A DNA stretch of 64,000 nucleotides, taken from assembly GCA_031772625.1 (NCBI GenBank), contig CM062804.1, forward strand, positions 281,064,598 through 281,128,597. The letters are read 5' to 3'. The notes under the pieces are model-generated. The model was not told where the DNA came from. It saw nothing but the letters and a program-made list of their open reading frames with translations, and ran no database searches. Of this stretch, positions 46,123 to 57,954 are shown in pieces. Numbering within the stretch: position 1 is the first letter of the stretch; each line of letters starts with the position of its first letter. The translations under genes and the position numbers were made by a program. Source of the stretch: Pinus tabuliformis (Eukaryota; Streptophyta; Pinopsida; Pinales; Pinaceae).

Positions 46123-49100
46123 ATGCCCCGAGGAAAGAAAATGCAAACACCTAGTAAGGAACCTGAAAGCTCTAGCATGACTCATGAAGAAGAGGAAGAA
46201 ATGCTACATGATATATCAAAATTACAAGAACAAGTGCAACAAATGTCACGCTCACAAAAGCTAACAGAAGCTAAGATAAGTGGCGTGGAATCTAAGATAA
46301 AGGGCATGGAAGCTAAGATGGATGATTCAAAGACAGATTTGAAGAGAGACATGGCAGATTTGAAGATAGATTTGAAGACAGATATGGAAGAATTGAAGAA
46401 GTTGCTACAAGAAAGTGTCACTAATGGTGAAAAGGTAGTAAAGGAAACTCATGATGAGAACAAAAGAAATGTTAATCATGATACCATAGACGCTAATGTT
46501 GGATCGAAGACTCACCATGTTCCAAAAATCGATATGAGGAAGTTTGATGGCAAGGATCCCGCCACATGGATATTACAGATGGAGCAATTCTTCGATCTCA
46601 ATAATGTGCAAAACACACAAAAGGTACGTATGGCAACTTTATATTTGGAACCAAATCAGTTTGTATGGTATCAATGGCTTTGTTCTCGTAAACAATTTAT
46701 CACTTGGGCAATTTTTACGGAAGAATTGATAGCACATTATGAGGATACAAAAAGCAACACTTTTTTTAGCCAATTGATAAGTCTCAAACAAAAGGGTTCA
46801 ATAATGGAGCACATTGAGGAGTTCCAAAAATTGAACATAAGGGTAAAAGATATTCCAGAGGAGCATAGGATTGATGTGTTCATAGGGTCTTTAAAGGATA
46901 ATATCCAACATGATGTGCGCCTTTGGGAACCTGATTCATTAGAGAAGGCATTCAGGTTAGCAAGAAAAATGGAAAGCAAAATTATGGCAACTAGGAAGCA
47001 TACCATTCACAACTATAAAGACGGAAGTGTTGTTGCCCATAGTCTTCCACAACCTACAAGGTTGACACCACAACAATTGGAAGAAAAAAGAGCAAAAGGG
47101 CTTTGTTACAATTGTGATAGCAAATACACAAAAGGTCATAAGTGTGCTGAGAAGAAATTATTCTACATAGATTGTGAAGAGGAAGAAGAAAAGGAGCAAG
47201 AAAGGTCAAAAGAAGAGGATATATTCCAGGAACAAAGCCTAGATGAAGAACAAATAAATCCGACCATATCTTGTAATGCATTGGCGGGAATTACCACTCC
47301 TCAAACCATCAAGATAGAAGGACAAATCAAGAAGAAAAAGGTAATAGTGTTGATTGATTCAGGAAGCACCCACAATTTTATTCATTGTAGGGTAGCAAAA
47401 GAATTGAATTGCTTCCTATATCCAGCACCAGAGTGTCAAGTGATGATTGCAAATGGAGGAACAATAAATTGTTCTGGAAAGTGCCATAATATCAAGCTAT
47501 CCATGGGAGAATATGTATTGACTAGCCCAATGCTTTCCATTCCAATGGGAGGTGCTGATGTTGTACTAGGAGTCCAATGGCTACAATCCTTGGGTACAAT
47601 AGCTTTTAATTTTCAAGAACTTTTCATGAAATTTTCTGTGGAAGGAAAGGAAGTTGAATTAAGGGGTATTGCAGGGAAACCAGGAAAGATAATCAGCTCT
47701 AATGGCATGACAAAGCTTCTAAAAAAGGAGCAAAGAGGTGTAATTGCACAATTATGTTCGCTAGATGTTTCCACATTGGAATCATCTATTTCTCCAGATC
47801 TCCAAAAAGTCCTGGACAATCATTCCAAGGTATTTGAGACTCCCAAAGGTCTCCCACCTATGCGTGATCATGATCATGCTATTCATCTGATTCCAGGAAG
47901 TGTTCCTCCAAACATCAGGCCGTACAGATATCCCTATGTCCAAAAAAGTGAAATTGAACGTATGGTTGCAGAAATGCTAGAGGCTGGTATAATTCAACCG
48001 AGTCAAAGTTCTTTCTCAGCTCCAGTAGTATTGGTGCACAAGAAGGATGGATCATGGCGCATGTGTCCAGATTATAGGGAGCTCAACAAGCTCACTATTA
48101 AAGATAAGTTCCCCATTCCTGTCATTGATGAATTACTGGATGAATTGCATGGATCAATTTACTTCACCAAGTTGGATCTTCGTTCGGGATATCATCAAAT
48201 CAGAATGAAGATTGAAGACATTCCAAAAACGACATTTAGAACTCATGAGGGTCATTATGAATTTTTGGTCATGCCTTTTGGCCTTACCAATGCACCTTCA
48301 ACATTTCAAGGTTTGATGAATTCAATTTTCAAACCATTCCTTAGAAAATTTGTGTTAGTATTTTTTGATGATATACTAATCTACAGCAAGTCTTGGAAGG
48401 ATCATGTTGAACATGTTGACAAGGTGCTACAACTATTGGAGGAGAAACAATTATATGCAAAAAGATCCAAATGTTTCTTTGGAGTCCAGGAGGTGGAATA
48501 TTTGGGTCATATTGTATCTCATGAAGGAGTTAAGGTAGACCCTAGCAAAATTAAAGCCATTAAGGAATGGAAAATCCCCACATCCATAAAGCATCTGCGA
48601 GGATTTCTTGGGTTGACAGGGTATTATCGCAAGTTTGTTAAGAATTATGGGAGAATAGCAGCACCTCTAACAACATTATTGAAGAAAGATTCATTTTCAT
48701 GGACTCCGGAAGCAACAAAGGCCTTTGAACATCTTAAAGAGGCAATGTGCCAAGCACCGGTCTTAGCTACACCGGACTTCACAAAAACCTTTATTGTGGA
48801 ATGTGATGCTTCAGGAAATGGAATTGGTGCTGTTCTAATGCAAGATGAAAGACCCATTGCTTTTGAAAGTCGTCCAATCAAGGGAAAGTTTTTAAGCAAA
48901 GCTATTTATGAGAAGGAAATGTTGGCAATACTCCATGCACTTAAGAAATGGCGACCCTACCTAATGGGAAGACACTTCAAGGTAAAAACGGATCATGATA
49001 GCCTTAAATACTTTTTAGAACAAAGATTATCCTCTGAAGAGCAACAAAAGTGGGTCACAAAGATGTTGGGTTATGACTTTGAAATCATCTACAAAAAAGG

Positions 49101-50616
49101 GAAGCAAAATGTGGTGGCAGATGCACTCTCAAGAAAGGATGAGGATGTGGAAGCATTGTTGTGTGCCATTTCTATTATCCAACCAGATTGGATAAACGAA
49201 GCAAGGGAGGAATGGAAGAATGACGAAGAAGTGTGGGCACTTATTCGAAAGCTACAACAAGATTCCAGTACTTCTGATACATTTAGCTGGCAAAATGATT
49301 CGTTATGGTACAAAGATCGCTTATACCTCTGTAAGAATTCCCAGCTAAAACAAAAGATTCTTATGGAATTGCACACTTCTCCCTTAGGAGGGCACTCAGG
49401 ATTTTTAAAAACTTACCACAGGGTTAAGAAGGAATTTTTTTGGGATGGCCTTAAATCAGATATTCAAAAGTTTGTGGCGGAATGTTTGGTTTGCCAACAA
49501 AATAAAGTTGAAACAATTAAGACACCGGGTCTATTACAACCTTTATCCATTCCAAGCCAACGTTGGGAGGAGGTTTCAATGGATTTTATCACAGGTTTAC
49601 CCAAGTCTGAGGGAAAGAGTGTCATCATGGTGGTAGTTGACAGACTTACCAAGTATGCACACTTTTGTGCATTATCACATCCATTTAAAGCCAGTACAGT
49701 TTCTACTGCATTTATGGAAACAGTTCAAAAGCTACATGGAAACCCAAAGATTATTGTAAGTGACAGAGATCCCATTTTCACTGGAAATTTTTGGACAGAA
49801 TTATTTTCTTGTCTTGGTACTCAGTTAGCTCATAGCTCATCTTATCATCCTCAATCTGATGGGCAAACTGAGATAGTAAACAAATGTTTGGAAGGATATC
49901 TTCGTTGCTTTGTATCTGATAAACAGACACAATGGGTCAAATGGTTGCCTCTGGCTGAATGGTGGTATAACACTTCCTTCCATACAGCAACAAAAATGAC
50001 CCCATTTATGGCACTTTATGGGTATCAACCACCATCCATCACATCATATTTAAGAGAAAATTCTAAGGTTCAGGCAGTGGAACATCACATCGAACATCAA
50101 CAACAAGTCCTCCAACTCTTAAAGGATAACCTCGTGTTGGCACAAAATAGAATGAAACAACAGGCAGATCAACATCGCAGTGAAAGAAGTTTTGATGTAG
50201 GTGATTGGGTATTCCTACGGCTACAACCATATAAGCAAATGTCCCTAAAGCAAGCTAAGAAGGATAATAAATTATCACCAAAGTATTATGGTCCGTACAA
50301 GGTGTTGGAAAAGATTGGTACTATGGCATACAAATTGGAGCTTCCTGCAGCTTCTCGATTGCACCCAGTTTTCCATGTTTCATGTTTAAAGAAGGTTATA
50401 GGCGACAAGCTCCCAGTTCAAACAATATTGCCAGAACTTGACGAGGAAGGAAAAATTATATTGGAACCGGAAGCAGTCACAGAAACAAGAACTCGACAGC
50501 TACGAAATCGATCAATTTCAGAGTATCTTATCAAGTGGAAGAACTTATCCGCTGAAGATTCCACATGGGAGGATGAGAATTTTATGCAGAAGTATCCAGA
50601 ACTGCTCAAGCGTTGA
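46123..50616 (+). CDS. Gag-Pol polyprotein of nested chromovirus, 1497 aa, intact
   Basis: A single open frame encodes all functions needed for retrotransposition. In order: a coiled-coil N terminus (about 20-105); Gag capsid domain (about 132-300); zinc knuckle with Cys328, Cys331, His339, Cys341; aspartic protease with Asp-Ser-Gly at 412-414; reverse transcriptase (about 580-830) with active-site Phe-Phe-Asp-Asp at 747-750; RNase H with Asp895 at its first acidic site; integrase His/Cys zinc site (about 1084-1130) and catalytic Asp1154, Asp1214, Glu1250 in D-D35-E spacing; a GPY/F-type module near 1385; and a C-terminal chromodomain (about 1440-1497, Tyr-Leu-Ile-Lys-Trp-Lys, Thr-Trp-Glu) that should guide insertion to modified chromatin. 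The ATG at 46123 follows a leader with only short ORFs. No stops or frameshifts were seen. Confidence 0.95.
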   Translation: MPRGKKMQTPSKEPESSSMTHEEEEEMLHDISKLQEQVQQMSRSQKLTEAKISGVESKIKGMEAKMDDSKTDLKRDMADLKIDLKTDMEELKKLLQESVTNGEKVVKETHDENKRNVNHDTIDANVGSKTHHVPKIDMRKFDGKDPATWILQMEQFFDLNNVQNTQKVRMATLYLEPNQFVWYQWLCSRKQFITWAIFTEELIAHYEDTKSNTFFSQLISLKQKGSIMEHIEEFQKLNIRVKDIPEEHRIDVFIGSLKDNIQHDVRLWEPDSLEKAFRLARKMESKIMATRKHTIHNYKDGSVVAHSLPQPTRLTPQQLEEKRAKGLCYNCDSKYTKGHKCAEKKLFYIDCEEEEEKEQERSKEEDIFQEQSLDEEQINPTISCNALAGITTPQTIKIEGQIKKKKVIVLIDSGSTHNFIHCRVAKELNCFLYPAPECQVMIANGGTINCSGKCHNIKLSMGEYVLTSPMLSIPMGGADVVLGVQWLQSLGTIAFNFQELFMKFSVEGKEVELRGIAGKPGKIISSNGMTKLLKKEQRGVIAQLCSLDVSTLESSISPDLQKVLDNHSKVFETPKGLPPMRDHDHAIHLIPGSVPPNIRPYRYPYVQKSEIERMVAEMLEAGIIQPSQSSFSAPVVLVHKKDGSWRMCPDYRELNKLTIKDKFPIPVIDELLDELHGSIYFTKLDLRSGYHQIRMKIEDIPKTTFRTHEGHYEFLVMPFGLTNAPSTFQGLMNSIFKPFLRKFVLVFFDDILIYSKSWKDHVEHVDKVLQLLEEKQLYAKRSKCFFGVQEVEYLGHIVSHEGVKVDPSKIKAIKEWKIPTSIKHLRGFLGLTGYYRKFVKNYGRIAAPLTTLLKKDSFSWTPEATKAFEHLKEAMCQAPVLATPDFTKTFIVECDASGNGIGAVLMQDERPIAFESRPIKGKFLSKAIYEKEMLAILHALKKWRPYLMGRHFKVKTDHDSLKYFLEQRLSSEEQQKWVTKMLGYDFEIIYKKGKQNVVADALSRKDEDVEALLCAISIIQPDWINEAREEWKNDEEVWALIRKLQQDSSTSDTFSWQNDSLWYKDRLYLCKNSQLKQKILMELHTSPLGGHSGFLKTYHRVKKEFFWDGLKSDIQKFVAECLVCQQNKVETIKTPGLLQPLSIPSQRWEEVSMDFITGLPKSEGKSVIMVVVDRLTKYAHFCALSHPFKASTVSTAFMETVQKLHGNPKIIVSDRDPIFTGNFWTELFSCLGTQLAHSSSYHPQSDGQTEIVNKCLEGYLRCFVSDKQTQWVKWLPLAEWWYNTSFHTATKMTPFMALYGYQPPSITSYLRENSKVQAVEHHIEHQQQVLQLLKDNLVLAQNRMKQQADQHRSERSFDVGDWVFLRLQPYKQMSLKQAKKDNKLSPKYYGPYKVLEKIGTMAYKLELPAASRLHPVFHVSCLKKVIGDKLPVQTILPELDEEGKIILEPEAVTETRTRQLRNRSISEYLIKWKNLSAEDSTWEDENFMQKYPELLKR

Positions 50617-50645
50617 GGACAACACTTTTTTGAAGGAGAGGGGCA

Positions 50646-50978
50646 TGTTGGGTCCCTATAATACTAGTGATTACCCCATTACTATTGTAGTTATACCCCT
50701 TATTTATATTGTTGTGCCCCTATTACCCCCATATTGTTATTTATGTGCCCCATAGAATCCCTCTATTGTTATTTTTGTGGCTTTATATTATTATTGTTAG
50801 GTCGGCTGGATTATATTGTGACTCCTTAGACTCCTATATATAGAAAGGAGGTTTTGTCATTTGTATCATCCAAGAATTGTTCATTTATGTAATGTAAAGG
50901 AGGTTGCCCCATCGAAGAGGCTGAATTTTAAGGCGTGGATTTATCTTTTCTATCTTTTCTTGAGCTGGTTTCATAACA
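50646..50978 (+). repeat. 3' LTR of nested chromovirus
   Basis: 333 bp, TGTTGGGTCCC to CATAACA, preceded by the polypurine tract at 50632-50645 and followed by TGCTC. Confidence 0.95.
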
Positions 50979-50983
50979 TGCTC

Positions 50984-53498
50984 GCGGCAGGCATCATCGA
51001 GCCCATGGAGGAATCTAATTGGGTAAGCCCAATGGTGGTACAATAGAAGAAGTAGCTGGAAGAAATAAGAATATGCGTGGATCTTAGAAAGTTGAACAAC
51101 GCGTGTGTACATGATCCATTCCCAACTCCGTTCATAGATGAGGTGTTGGAAAATGTAGGCAGTTAGGAAGCATATTCTTTCACTGATGGGTTCTCAAGGT
51201 ACCACCAGATCAAAATCGTGTCAGAAGATAGGAGCAAGACAACCTTCATGACTAAGTGTGGTTGCTTTCAATATATTGTCATGCCATTTGGATTGAAGAA
51301 TGCCCTTGCTATCTTTCTACGCATAATTGTTGTGACATTCAGGGAATATATTCATAAGTTCTTGGAGGTCTATTTTGATGATTAGACTGTATTTGGGTTG
51401 GTTAGGTGCCATGTAGCAAACCTGTGATTGATGGTGGATACATGCTGAAGATGCTAAATCATGCTCAACCTCAAAAAGTGTATGTTCCTCGTTCCTTTTG
51501 GGAACCTATTGGGGCATGTGGTCTGTAGACAAGGGTTGATGGTAGACCCTGTGAAAATCACAGTGATTCTAAATTTGCAAGCTCTGTAGAGTGTGAAACA
51601 GCTGCACGCTACTCTAGGCATATGGGGTACTACAAGAAGTTCATCAAAAGCTATGCCTAGATCACCATGCCGATGGAAAATCTATTGAAAAAGGATATCA
51701 CGTTCTGTTGGAACAATGACTGTAAGGAAAGCCTGGATGTATTGAAAGAAAAGATGGTCACTGTGTCAATTCTGGTCTTCCCAAACTGGAAGAAAGATTT
51801 TCATGTCCATCTTAACGCATCGAGCATAGCGTTGGGGGAAGTACTAACACAGGAGGGTCGAGAAGGCTTGGATCACCTTATCACATTCACCAGTCGCAGA
51901 TTATCTAAAGAAAAAAAGAATTATTCCACCATTAAATGTGAGGGACTAGCTATGGTGTATTCGCTCCAAGAGCATTGACACTACTTTCTAGGGGGACACT
52001 TCAAGACGTATACAGATCATTCTGCATTGAAATACTTGGGCAATAAGCCTGCGTTGGGAGGCGCATATGCAGATGGCTTTTATTATTCCAAGAATATTAT
52101 TTTGAAGTTGTTGTGAATCATGGACGATTAAGTGCGGGACCAGATCACCTGTTGCACATTGAGACAGGAGAGGAACCTACTAATCTGGAGGAAGGATTAC
52201 CTGACGCATAGCTCTTTGGTGTGCGCATAGCGGATGGATATTTTGAAGACATAATTTACTTTCTCACGAATGGAACTGTGCTGAAAGGGTACTCTATCTA
52301 AAAAAATAAGGAAATAGTGGTGCACACGACAGATTTCTCTGTCATTGCGGGGCACATATATAAGATGGCAAATGATGAGATACTATGAAGGTATGTACCT
52401 GAATTTGAACAAAGCAATATCCTCACAGATGCTCATGGGGGTGCTACAAGAGGACATTTTGTAGGGAGAGTGATCGCGCAGAAGATTCTCCATGCAGGGT
52501 TGTGGTGGCTAACACTTCATCAATATTCAAAAGCACATTGCAAAGCCTGTGATTTATGTCAAAGAATGGGTAAAACATCGCGGACGGATGAGATGCCTTT
52601 GAATCCGCAAATGACGTTGTAGCCTTTTGAAAAGTGGGTGATCGACTTTGTAGGACCTATTAAACCTCAGGGAAAGACAAGCGCAAGATATATTATCACT
52701 ACGACAGAGTACCTGAGTTGTTGGGCAAAAGCGTAGCCGGTAAAAGATTGCATGGCTGCAAAGGCCACGAAGTTTCTATTTGAACATGTATTGACATTAT
52801 TTGGATGTACGAAGATCTTGATGAGCAATCGCGGTACACATTTCTTGAACAGGACAATCAGCGCGCCGATAGAAAAGTTTCAAGTGTATCATCAGAAAAG
52901 CACACCGTATCACCTACAAGCTAATCAGACAATAGAAGCGTTTAACAAAGCACTGGAGACTATGCTGACCAAGGTATGCAATGCGCAGAAAATTGATTGG
53001 GACCTATACGTACCCGCCGTATTATGGGCTTATAGGATGACATACAAGAAACTGACGGGACAAACACCTTTCTAGCTTGTTTATGGAGTGGAAGTTGTAA
53101 TGCCTATGGAGTACATCATACCTAGTCTGCACATAGTGGCGCTCACAGGTATGACGGATCGTGGAACCCTAGAGGAGAGGCTCACGTAGTTGGAGGAGCT
53201 CAAAGAAGAACGACTTTTGGTTGGATTTCACCAGCAGGTACAAAAGTAGCACGAAAAGGTCTAGAATGATCAACATATTAAGTTACGCACCTTCAAGGCA
53301 AATGATTTGGTGTTTCTATATGATAGTAATTTTGATCAATTCTTGGGGAAACTCAGAATGCATTGGCTGGGACCATATTTTATTAAGGAAATCATAGATG
53401 TTGGCACAGTGCAGTTGGTAAAGTTAAATGGAGAACTCTTCCCAAGAAAAGTCAATGGCAGTCATTTGAAGCTATACACATGTGGCTCAGCCATCTGA
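50984..53498 (+). pseudogene. pol 3' part (unit 2): RT, RNase H, integrase
   Basis: Continuation of the pol cut at 45124. RT runs to about 51660 (active-site Tyr-Phe-Asp-Asp then a stop near 51380). RNase H at 51780-52190 is better kept than in unit 1 (Phe-His-Val-His-Leu-Asn-Ala-Ser-Ser, Asp replaced by Asn). Integrase is at 52400-53240, with a clean stretch 52752-53075 holding Met-Ser-Asn-Arg-Gly-Thr-His (Asp replaced by Asn) and Thr-Ile-Glu-Ala-Phe-Asn. The C-terminal module is at 53307-53498 (His-Trp-Leu-Gly-Pro-Tyr-Phe). Several catalytic residues are lost, so it is inactive. Confidence 0.85.
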
Positions 53499-53803
53499 CT
53501 AGCCGTAGGAAGCACAATCTTAGTGCTCCAGGCAGCTGAAAGGAGGCGCAAGACTATAAACTACTCTACCCGGGAACTGCATGATGACAGGAATGTGCAC
53601 AGTAGCGAAGCGTCACAGGGTCTGCGATAGCGTGGGGTAGCTGCGGTACCCCACGGCTTGGTTGGAAAGTGGTCGTTACAGTCACTATTCACGATGTGAT
53701 GCTTGGTTTGAGACCAAATGGAGCGGGCGAGAAGCATTTAAGGTGAACTTTATGGGCTAGATTTGGGAAAATCTACCGCCAAGGGAGCATTAATGGACCG
53801 AAA

Positions 53804-54193
53804 ATGGGGGGAACAGTCAAATTCAAATTCAAAAGGTGCTATAAATTGCAAAGGGATGCCCAAAAAACAACACTTGGCCATTTGAGAATTGAGTTGTTGC
53901 ACACCCAGAGATTCATGAACCCAGATTTGTTTGATCTTTTGAAGTCGAAGGCATTGTTTAAGCACTTACCCGAGCCATTGAGAGAATTGTGGAATAGTAG
54001 TATGGCAGTGCCTAAGGAAGCCATGGATACCGGAGCAATGACTGCTGAGGAGACCGCACAGGCCCTGACGGTAGGTGAAGCCCCAGAAAGTGTTGGTATA
54101 GTTGCAGAAATCCCTAAATCGCCACGCACGTTGAGACCCAGAAAGGCAAGCAGCCTATGGTACCGGTGTGCGTGTCCCACAGGAATCCATTAA
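53804..54193 (+). CDS. 129-codon ORF after pol, open in unit 2
   Basis: Complete frame from ATG 53804 to a stop at 54193, the same length as the ORF at 20254-20643 in unit 1. It starts with a basic patch (Lys-Phe-Lys-Phe-Lys-Arg), has a Leu/Phe-rich middle and an Ala/Glu-rich stretch near residues 75-95, and ends in a basic tail (Arg-Pro-Arg-Lys-Ala). No known domain was recognised. It may be a genuine small accessory gene of the element or the 5' part of the next ORF after an ancestral frameshift. It lies about 300 bp after pol and 14 bp before the next ORF start. Confidence 0.45.
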   Translation: MGGTVKFKFKRCYKLQRDAQKTTLGHLRIELLHTQRFMNPDLFDLLKSKALFKHLPEPLRELWNSSMAVPKEAMDTGAMTAEETAQALTVGEAPESVGIVAEIPKSPRTLRPRKASSLWYRCACPTGIH

Positions 54194-54207
54194 GAACGAC
54201 GCTCACC

Positions 54208-57021
54208 ATGGAAGAATAGGGGAAGGCGATCAATTTGGAAGCCGATGAGGAGGAGGAAGACTTTGAAGAAATCCTGGTAGAGGAGGAGATGACGTAGAGA
54301 TGGAGGTGGAAACCCATGGTGCGGACCCTCTGACCAGGTTGCCCATGTATGTTCCTCCATAGAAGGGGAAAGCAAGGGTGCCCAAGGACCTAGATGAGAG
54401 CAAGAGATCTCTGCAGACCTCGCTACTCCTTGACAACACCATTTTTGATGGAGCACACTTGGGGTGAGTATCGGTATTAAAATTTGAGGACTGGGATATC
54501 GCGGACCACGAGAAATTCCCACATTTGGCAACTATACAGCTCATGCGCCAGAACAAAAACACACCACCGAGAGTTATAGAGTTGGAGCCGTGCCAATGGT
54601 TGCGAGGTGTAGAGAAAGCAAGATTGTTAAACATGCTCTGGGTGCCACATTACCATCGCGCCCCAGTGACTATTTTGTTCATCAGGCAGCTGCTCTGCCT
54701 GGTGCATGATGGGTGTTTGTGGCTAGAGGAGCCCATCCCCATCACAGATCATCTGATTCACAAAATTACCTAGATCCCTTGCAAGGGGGAGGATCCAACG
54801 AATATCTCAGAGGGTAAAAGTGATGATTTGGTCATCACAAAGGCCATGAAGAAAAAGTTGAAGATGGAGAAGAAGAAAAGAGGGTACACAATCTTCAGCA
54901 TCAACAATGCGGTGGTCAAAGTCATGACACAGATACTGGCTAGGAATGTTATGCGGAAGTGCCACACGGATGAGGTGCCCGCACCAGAGGTTGTGCTTAT
55001 CATGCAATGCGCAGAAGGGGTCCAATTTAACTAGGAAAACTACCTATGCAGAGAGTTTCTGGAGCACTGTCGCAAGATACACGAGCAGTGGAAAACTTTC
55101 CACTATGCATGGCTTCTACTATCCGTAGTGCTGGTGGCTTGGGAATTTCCTGAGGACAGCCAGTTCACAGCGATTGCATAGGATCTTCCAAAGGCAGCGA
55201 AGTACGCTTCGTTGTGGGAATCCAGAGATGCACAGAGGATCAAAGACAGTAAGATATTCTAGGTGTTCATGGAGATTAACATCATAATAGGGATTAACCG
55301 CAAGCCACGGTTATCACCCACAGTTTATAACAGTCTGCAGAGCTTCGCGGAGTTCAAGGCAGACTTTCACCACATGTACATTAGGGCAAGGAAGGACCCC
55401 ATGAAGCCATGGAAGGAGTTACCTTATCTAGTGACAAACGATGTCATATTCACTATCCTTGATTCATGGCCGCCAGATTGGTGCGCTCCAGCCAGCTCTA
55501 CGATGGAAGCAGAGAAGTCTGTTGCACAGAGAAAAAGGGAGGAAAAACTGCAAATGGCGCAGTTGGCAGAGAAGAGAAGCAACGAAGTAGCAGCAACCAA
55601 GGTGCAGGAGGTGCGCAATGTTGCGAAGGCGGCGAAAGAGCAGTGGAAGGCAGTAGAGAAGGAGTGCAAAGGCTAGAAGTCACCTTCGCCCGAACAGGAA
55701 ACGGATCTAGAGGAAGGTGGCGCAGACCCACAGACGATGTCCACACAGTTGAAACAGCATTGCCCAAGAGAGCAGGTAGGGTTACAGAAGAAGTCGAAGG
55801 CCTCAAAGAACTCTTTCAACCCAATCACCCTCACTGAGGGGGATCTACATGACACTAGGGAGACGGTGAGGGACGTCACCACGGAGGCCCTCCAGTAGTT
55901 TGCGGAGGAACACCAGATGGTGTTCGAGGCCCTCCGAGTGCAGATATAGGAGTTGTAGGTGCACACTCCACAGGCTGGTACTATGTCAACCAACCTCGCA
56001 TTAGGAATGGCAGCGGCTAAGGAAATGTTGCGCGTCCGCATGACCAACACCATAGTACTACCAAAGGGAGCACTTGTGGTAAAAAATGAGGCTGACAGGC
56101 CTATGGTCAGCCGATTAAAGGGGATCGGGATAAACATGGTTATGCTCCGAAAGACGCTCTATGCTTTGTAGGAGGGAGTTACTGTAGAACTGTGATCCAG
56201 GAAGGGTCACGTGCTTGAGGTCATGAGCGAGCATTGCATCAACATCAAACAGTTGAGCCTGCAGCGTGGCGAGGTAGTGGAGTAGAACCGACAGATTATG
56301 CAGGTGGTCAATGAAGCTTGGCAGATGGTCCTAGAGCTAGCCATCCAAGCAGAGGAACCAACAGAGGCGCACATCCGGAAACTAGCAACAGGGGTGCTCG
56401 AGGCTAAGGAAGAGATGGCCAAGGTTTAGCTGGAGCTAAACCTTTAGATAACCAAGCTACAACTAAAGGCATAGCCTTCAACGCTGCCAGAGGTTAAGGA
56501 ATAGCCTGCCAGCGCAATTACAACGGCTATAGTAAAGGTCAACAGCGTAGTGAAAGACTACACCAGGATATTTAAAGAGTCATTCAATGTTCTCACCATT
56601 CTCCGGGAGGACTCGAACATACAGCACTTAGAAACAAAGGCGCGTGAGCTACAGCAAAAATATGATGAGATAAGGGGGACTGCGTAGACAATTTCCCTTA
56701 CACAAAGGCTCACACGGATGCAGAAGGAAAAAGCGCTCGAGGAGCAGGTGGATTTTTCTCGACACAAGGAAGTCGTTCTGAAGGCACGCGTACATCAATG
56801 GATTGATGAGGCATTCATCATTACAGCCGCTATTGAAATAAACCTCACGCAGATGCAGGGCATATAGGAACAGATTCAGGGAAGCAGTTCAGTTACAGCG
56901 GTTTCTAAACAATGCATCTAGGAAGTGCAACAGGAAGCCGCTGAGTGCACTGTCGATCTTGCAGTGGTCCGAGCAGAATTGGGAGGTCTTCACGCAAAGA
57001 TATCTGCACCAATAGATTGAC
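54208..57021 (+). pseudogene. Large 3' ORF of gypsy element (~938 codons), unit 2 copy
   Basis: ATG 54208, then a 1-bp deletion near 54288 ('ggaggagatg' versus 'taggaagatg' in unit 1). From there to 57021 the translation stays in one frame and is interrupted only by stop codons. The same domains are present as in unit 1: acidic N terminus; globular core with Trp-Leu-Glu-Glu-Pro-Ile-Pro-Ile-Thr-Asp-His; a long clean stretch at 55263-55676 (Val-Phe-Met-Glu-Ile-Asn onward, with a Lys/Glu helix); and a C-terminal coiled coil. Comparing units restores an ancestral length of about 938 codons. The function is unknown. Confidence 0.6.
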
Positions 57022-57055
57022 TTGAGGGCGAGTCACGATGTTTATGATGGGGGTT

Positions 57056-57954
57056 TGTTGGGCGCGAGATCCCCCAAGGGAGGTTTTAGGGCTTAGAGCC
57101 TAGATTTTGGTCACAAATTGTAACTTCGATGTAAAGACTCTAGATTTTGTGGGCGCGGAGTGCGTAGCTTGTAAATGAGTCATAGGGTTGTCCACCCTTA
57201 ATTTTGTAATGTAATGTCAACTGTAGAAAAATAATGGAAAAATAAGAAAAATCTAAGGATGAAGAGTTGAGTTTTATCTAGAGCGTAAAGTCTAGTTTGG
57301 GTCGTAGAGTAGGAGAAGGCTCTGTAGGTAACCGCACATAAGCCTAGTAGTCCACAGTTGAGTACGTGGACCCCTAAAGCTGAGTGCGCAGAGCGAGTCA
57401 AGTCTGTAACAGTTGGAAGCATTAATAAAGAGAAGTTTTATACCATTCTTGTGTATTTATTTCTTATTTTCTGCATTGAATGTATTGGGTATGAATTGCA
57501 TTTCTAGTATTTATATGATGTGCAAACATATGTGATTGTGTTAATTAAGTGAATTTGAGATAAAGTATCTATTTATGCGAAGTTAACTAAGATCTTTAAG
57601 AAGATAAGTAAGATCCATGGTATAGTTTGGGGAAACACCACAGATCACTGCCATAGTAGCACGAAAGCACCTTAACCCCTGGTTAGGGCTATGCGAAGGT
57701 GATTATAACAGATCACGAAGGTCTTGCAGGTTAACACAATGCGCGAAGTGGCCTGCACGAAGGTAGGCACTGTTGGACTAAATCGACACCTCAAACATCT
57801 CGAGGGTGCAGAAACTTGGTTCCAACATCCTCCCATACTACTTCGGGTGAGACTTCAGTCCACGCCCCGTGGGCTAATGCTGAAAGGGCGAGTAGTGTAG
57901 GAATTTTTTTGGCTAAATAACTCCGAACCTGGGTCAGGCCCCATCAATCCAACA
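57056..57954 (+). repeat. 3' LTR of 11.9 kb gypsy element (unit 2)
   Basis: 899 bp, TGTTGGGCGCGAG to CCAACA, carrying the same 61-bp loss of the palindrome and TATA region as the unit 1 3' LTR (around 57220). Followed by CATAA at 57955-57959. Confidence 0.9.

Larger units (their letters stand above)
45125..50978 (+). mobile_element. Nested Ty3/gypsy chromovirus, 5854 bp, structurally complete
   Basis: 333-bp LTRs (45125-45457 and 50646-50978), a primer-binding site TGGTATCAGAGC at 45460-45471 (initiator Met tRNA), a 665-bp leader, one uninterrupted gag-pol, a polypurine tract AAGGAGAGGGGCA just before the 3' LTR, and the TGCTC target duplication. The small size, short LTRs, Met-tRNA primer site and C-terminal chromodomain fit the Reina-like / conifer IFG7-like chromoviruses; the lineage is inferred from structure. 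It is absent from unit 1, so it arrived after the tandem duplication. Confidence 0.95.
40201..57954 (+). mobile_element. Ty3/gypsy 11.9 kb element (unit 2 copy), split by a nested chromovirus
   Basis: 5' LTR 40201-41161, internal region, 3' LTR 57056-57954, flanked by CATAA (40196-40200 and 57955-57959). Without the nested 5.86 kb insertion and its target duplication it is about 11.9 kb, the same as the unit 1 copy. Its stops are at partly different positions from unit 1, showing independent decay after duplication. Confidence 0.9.
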
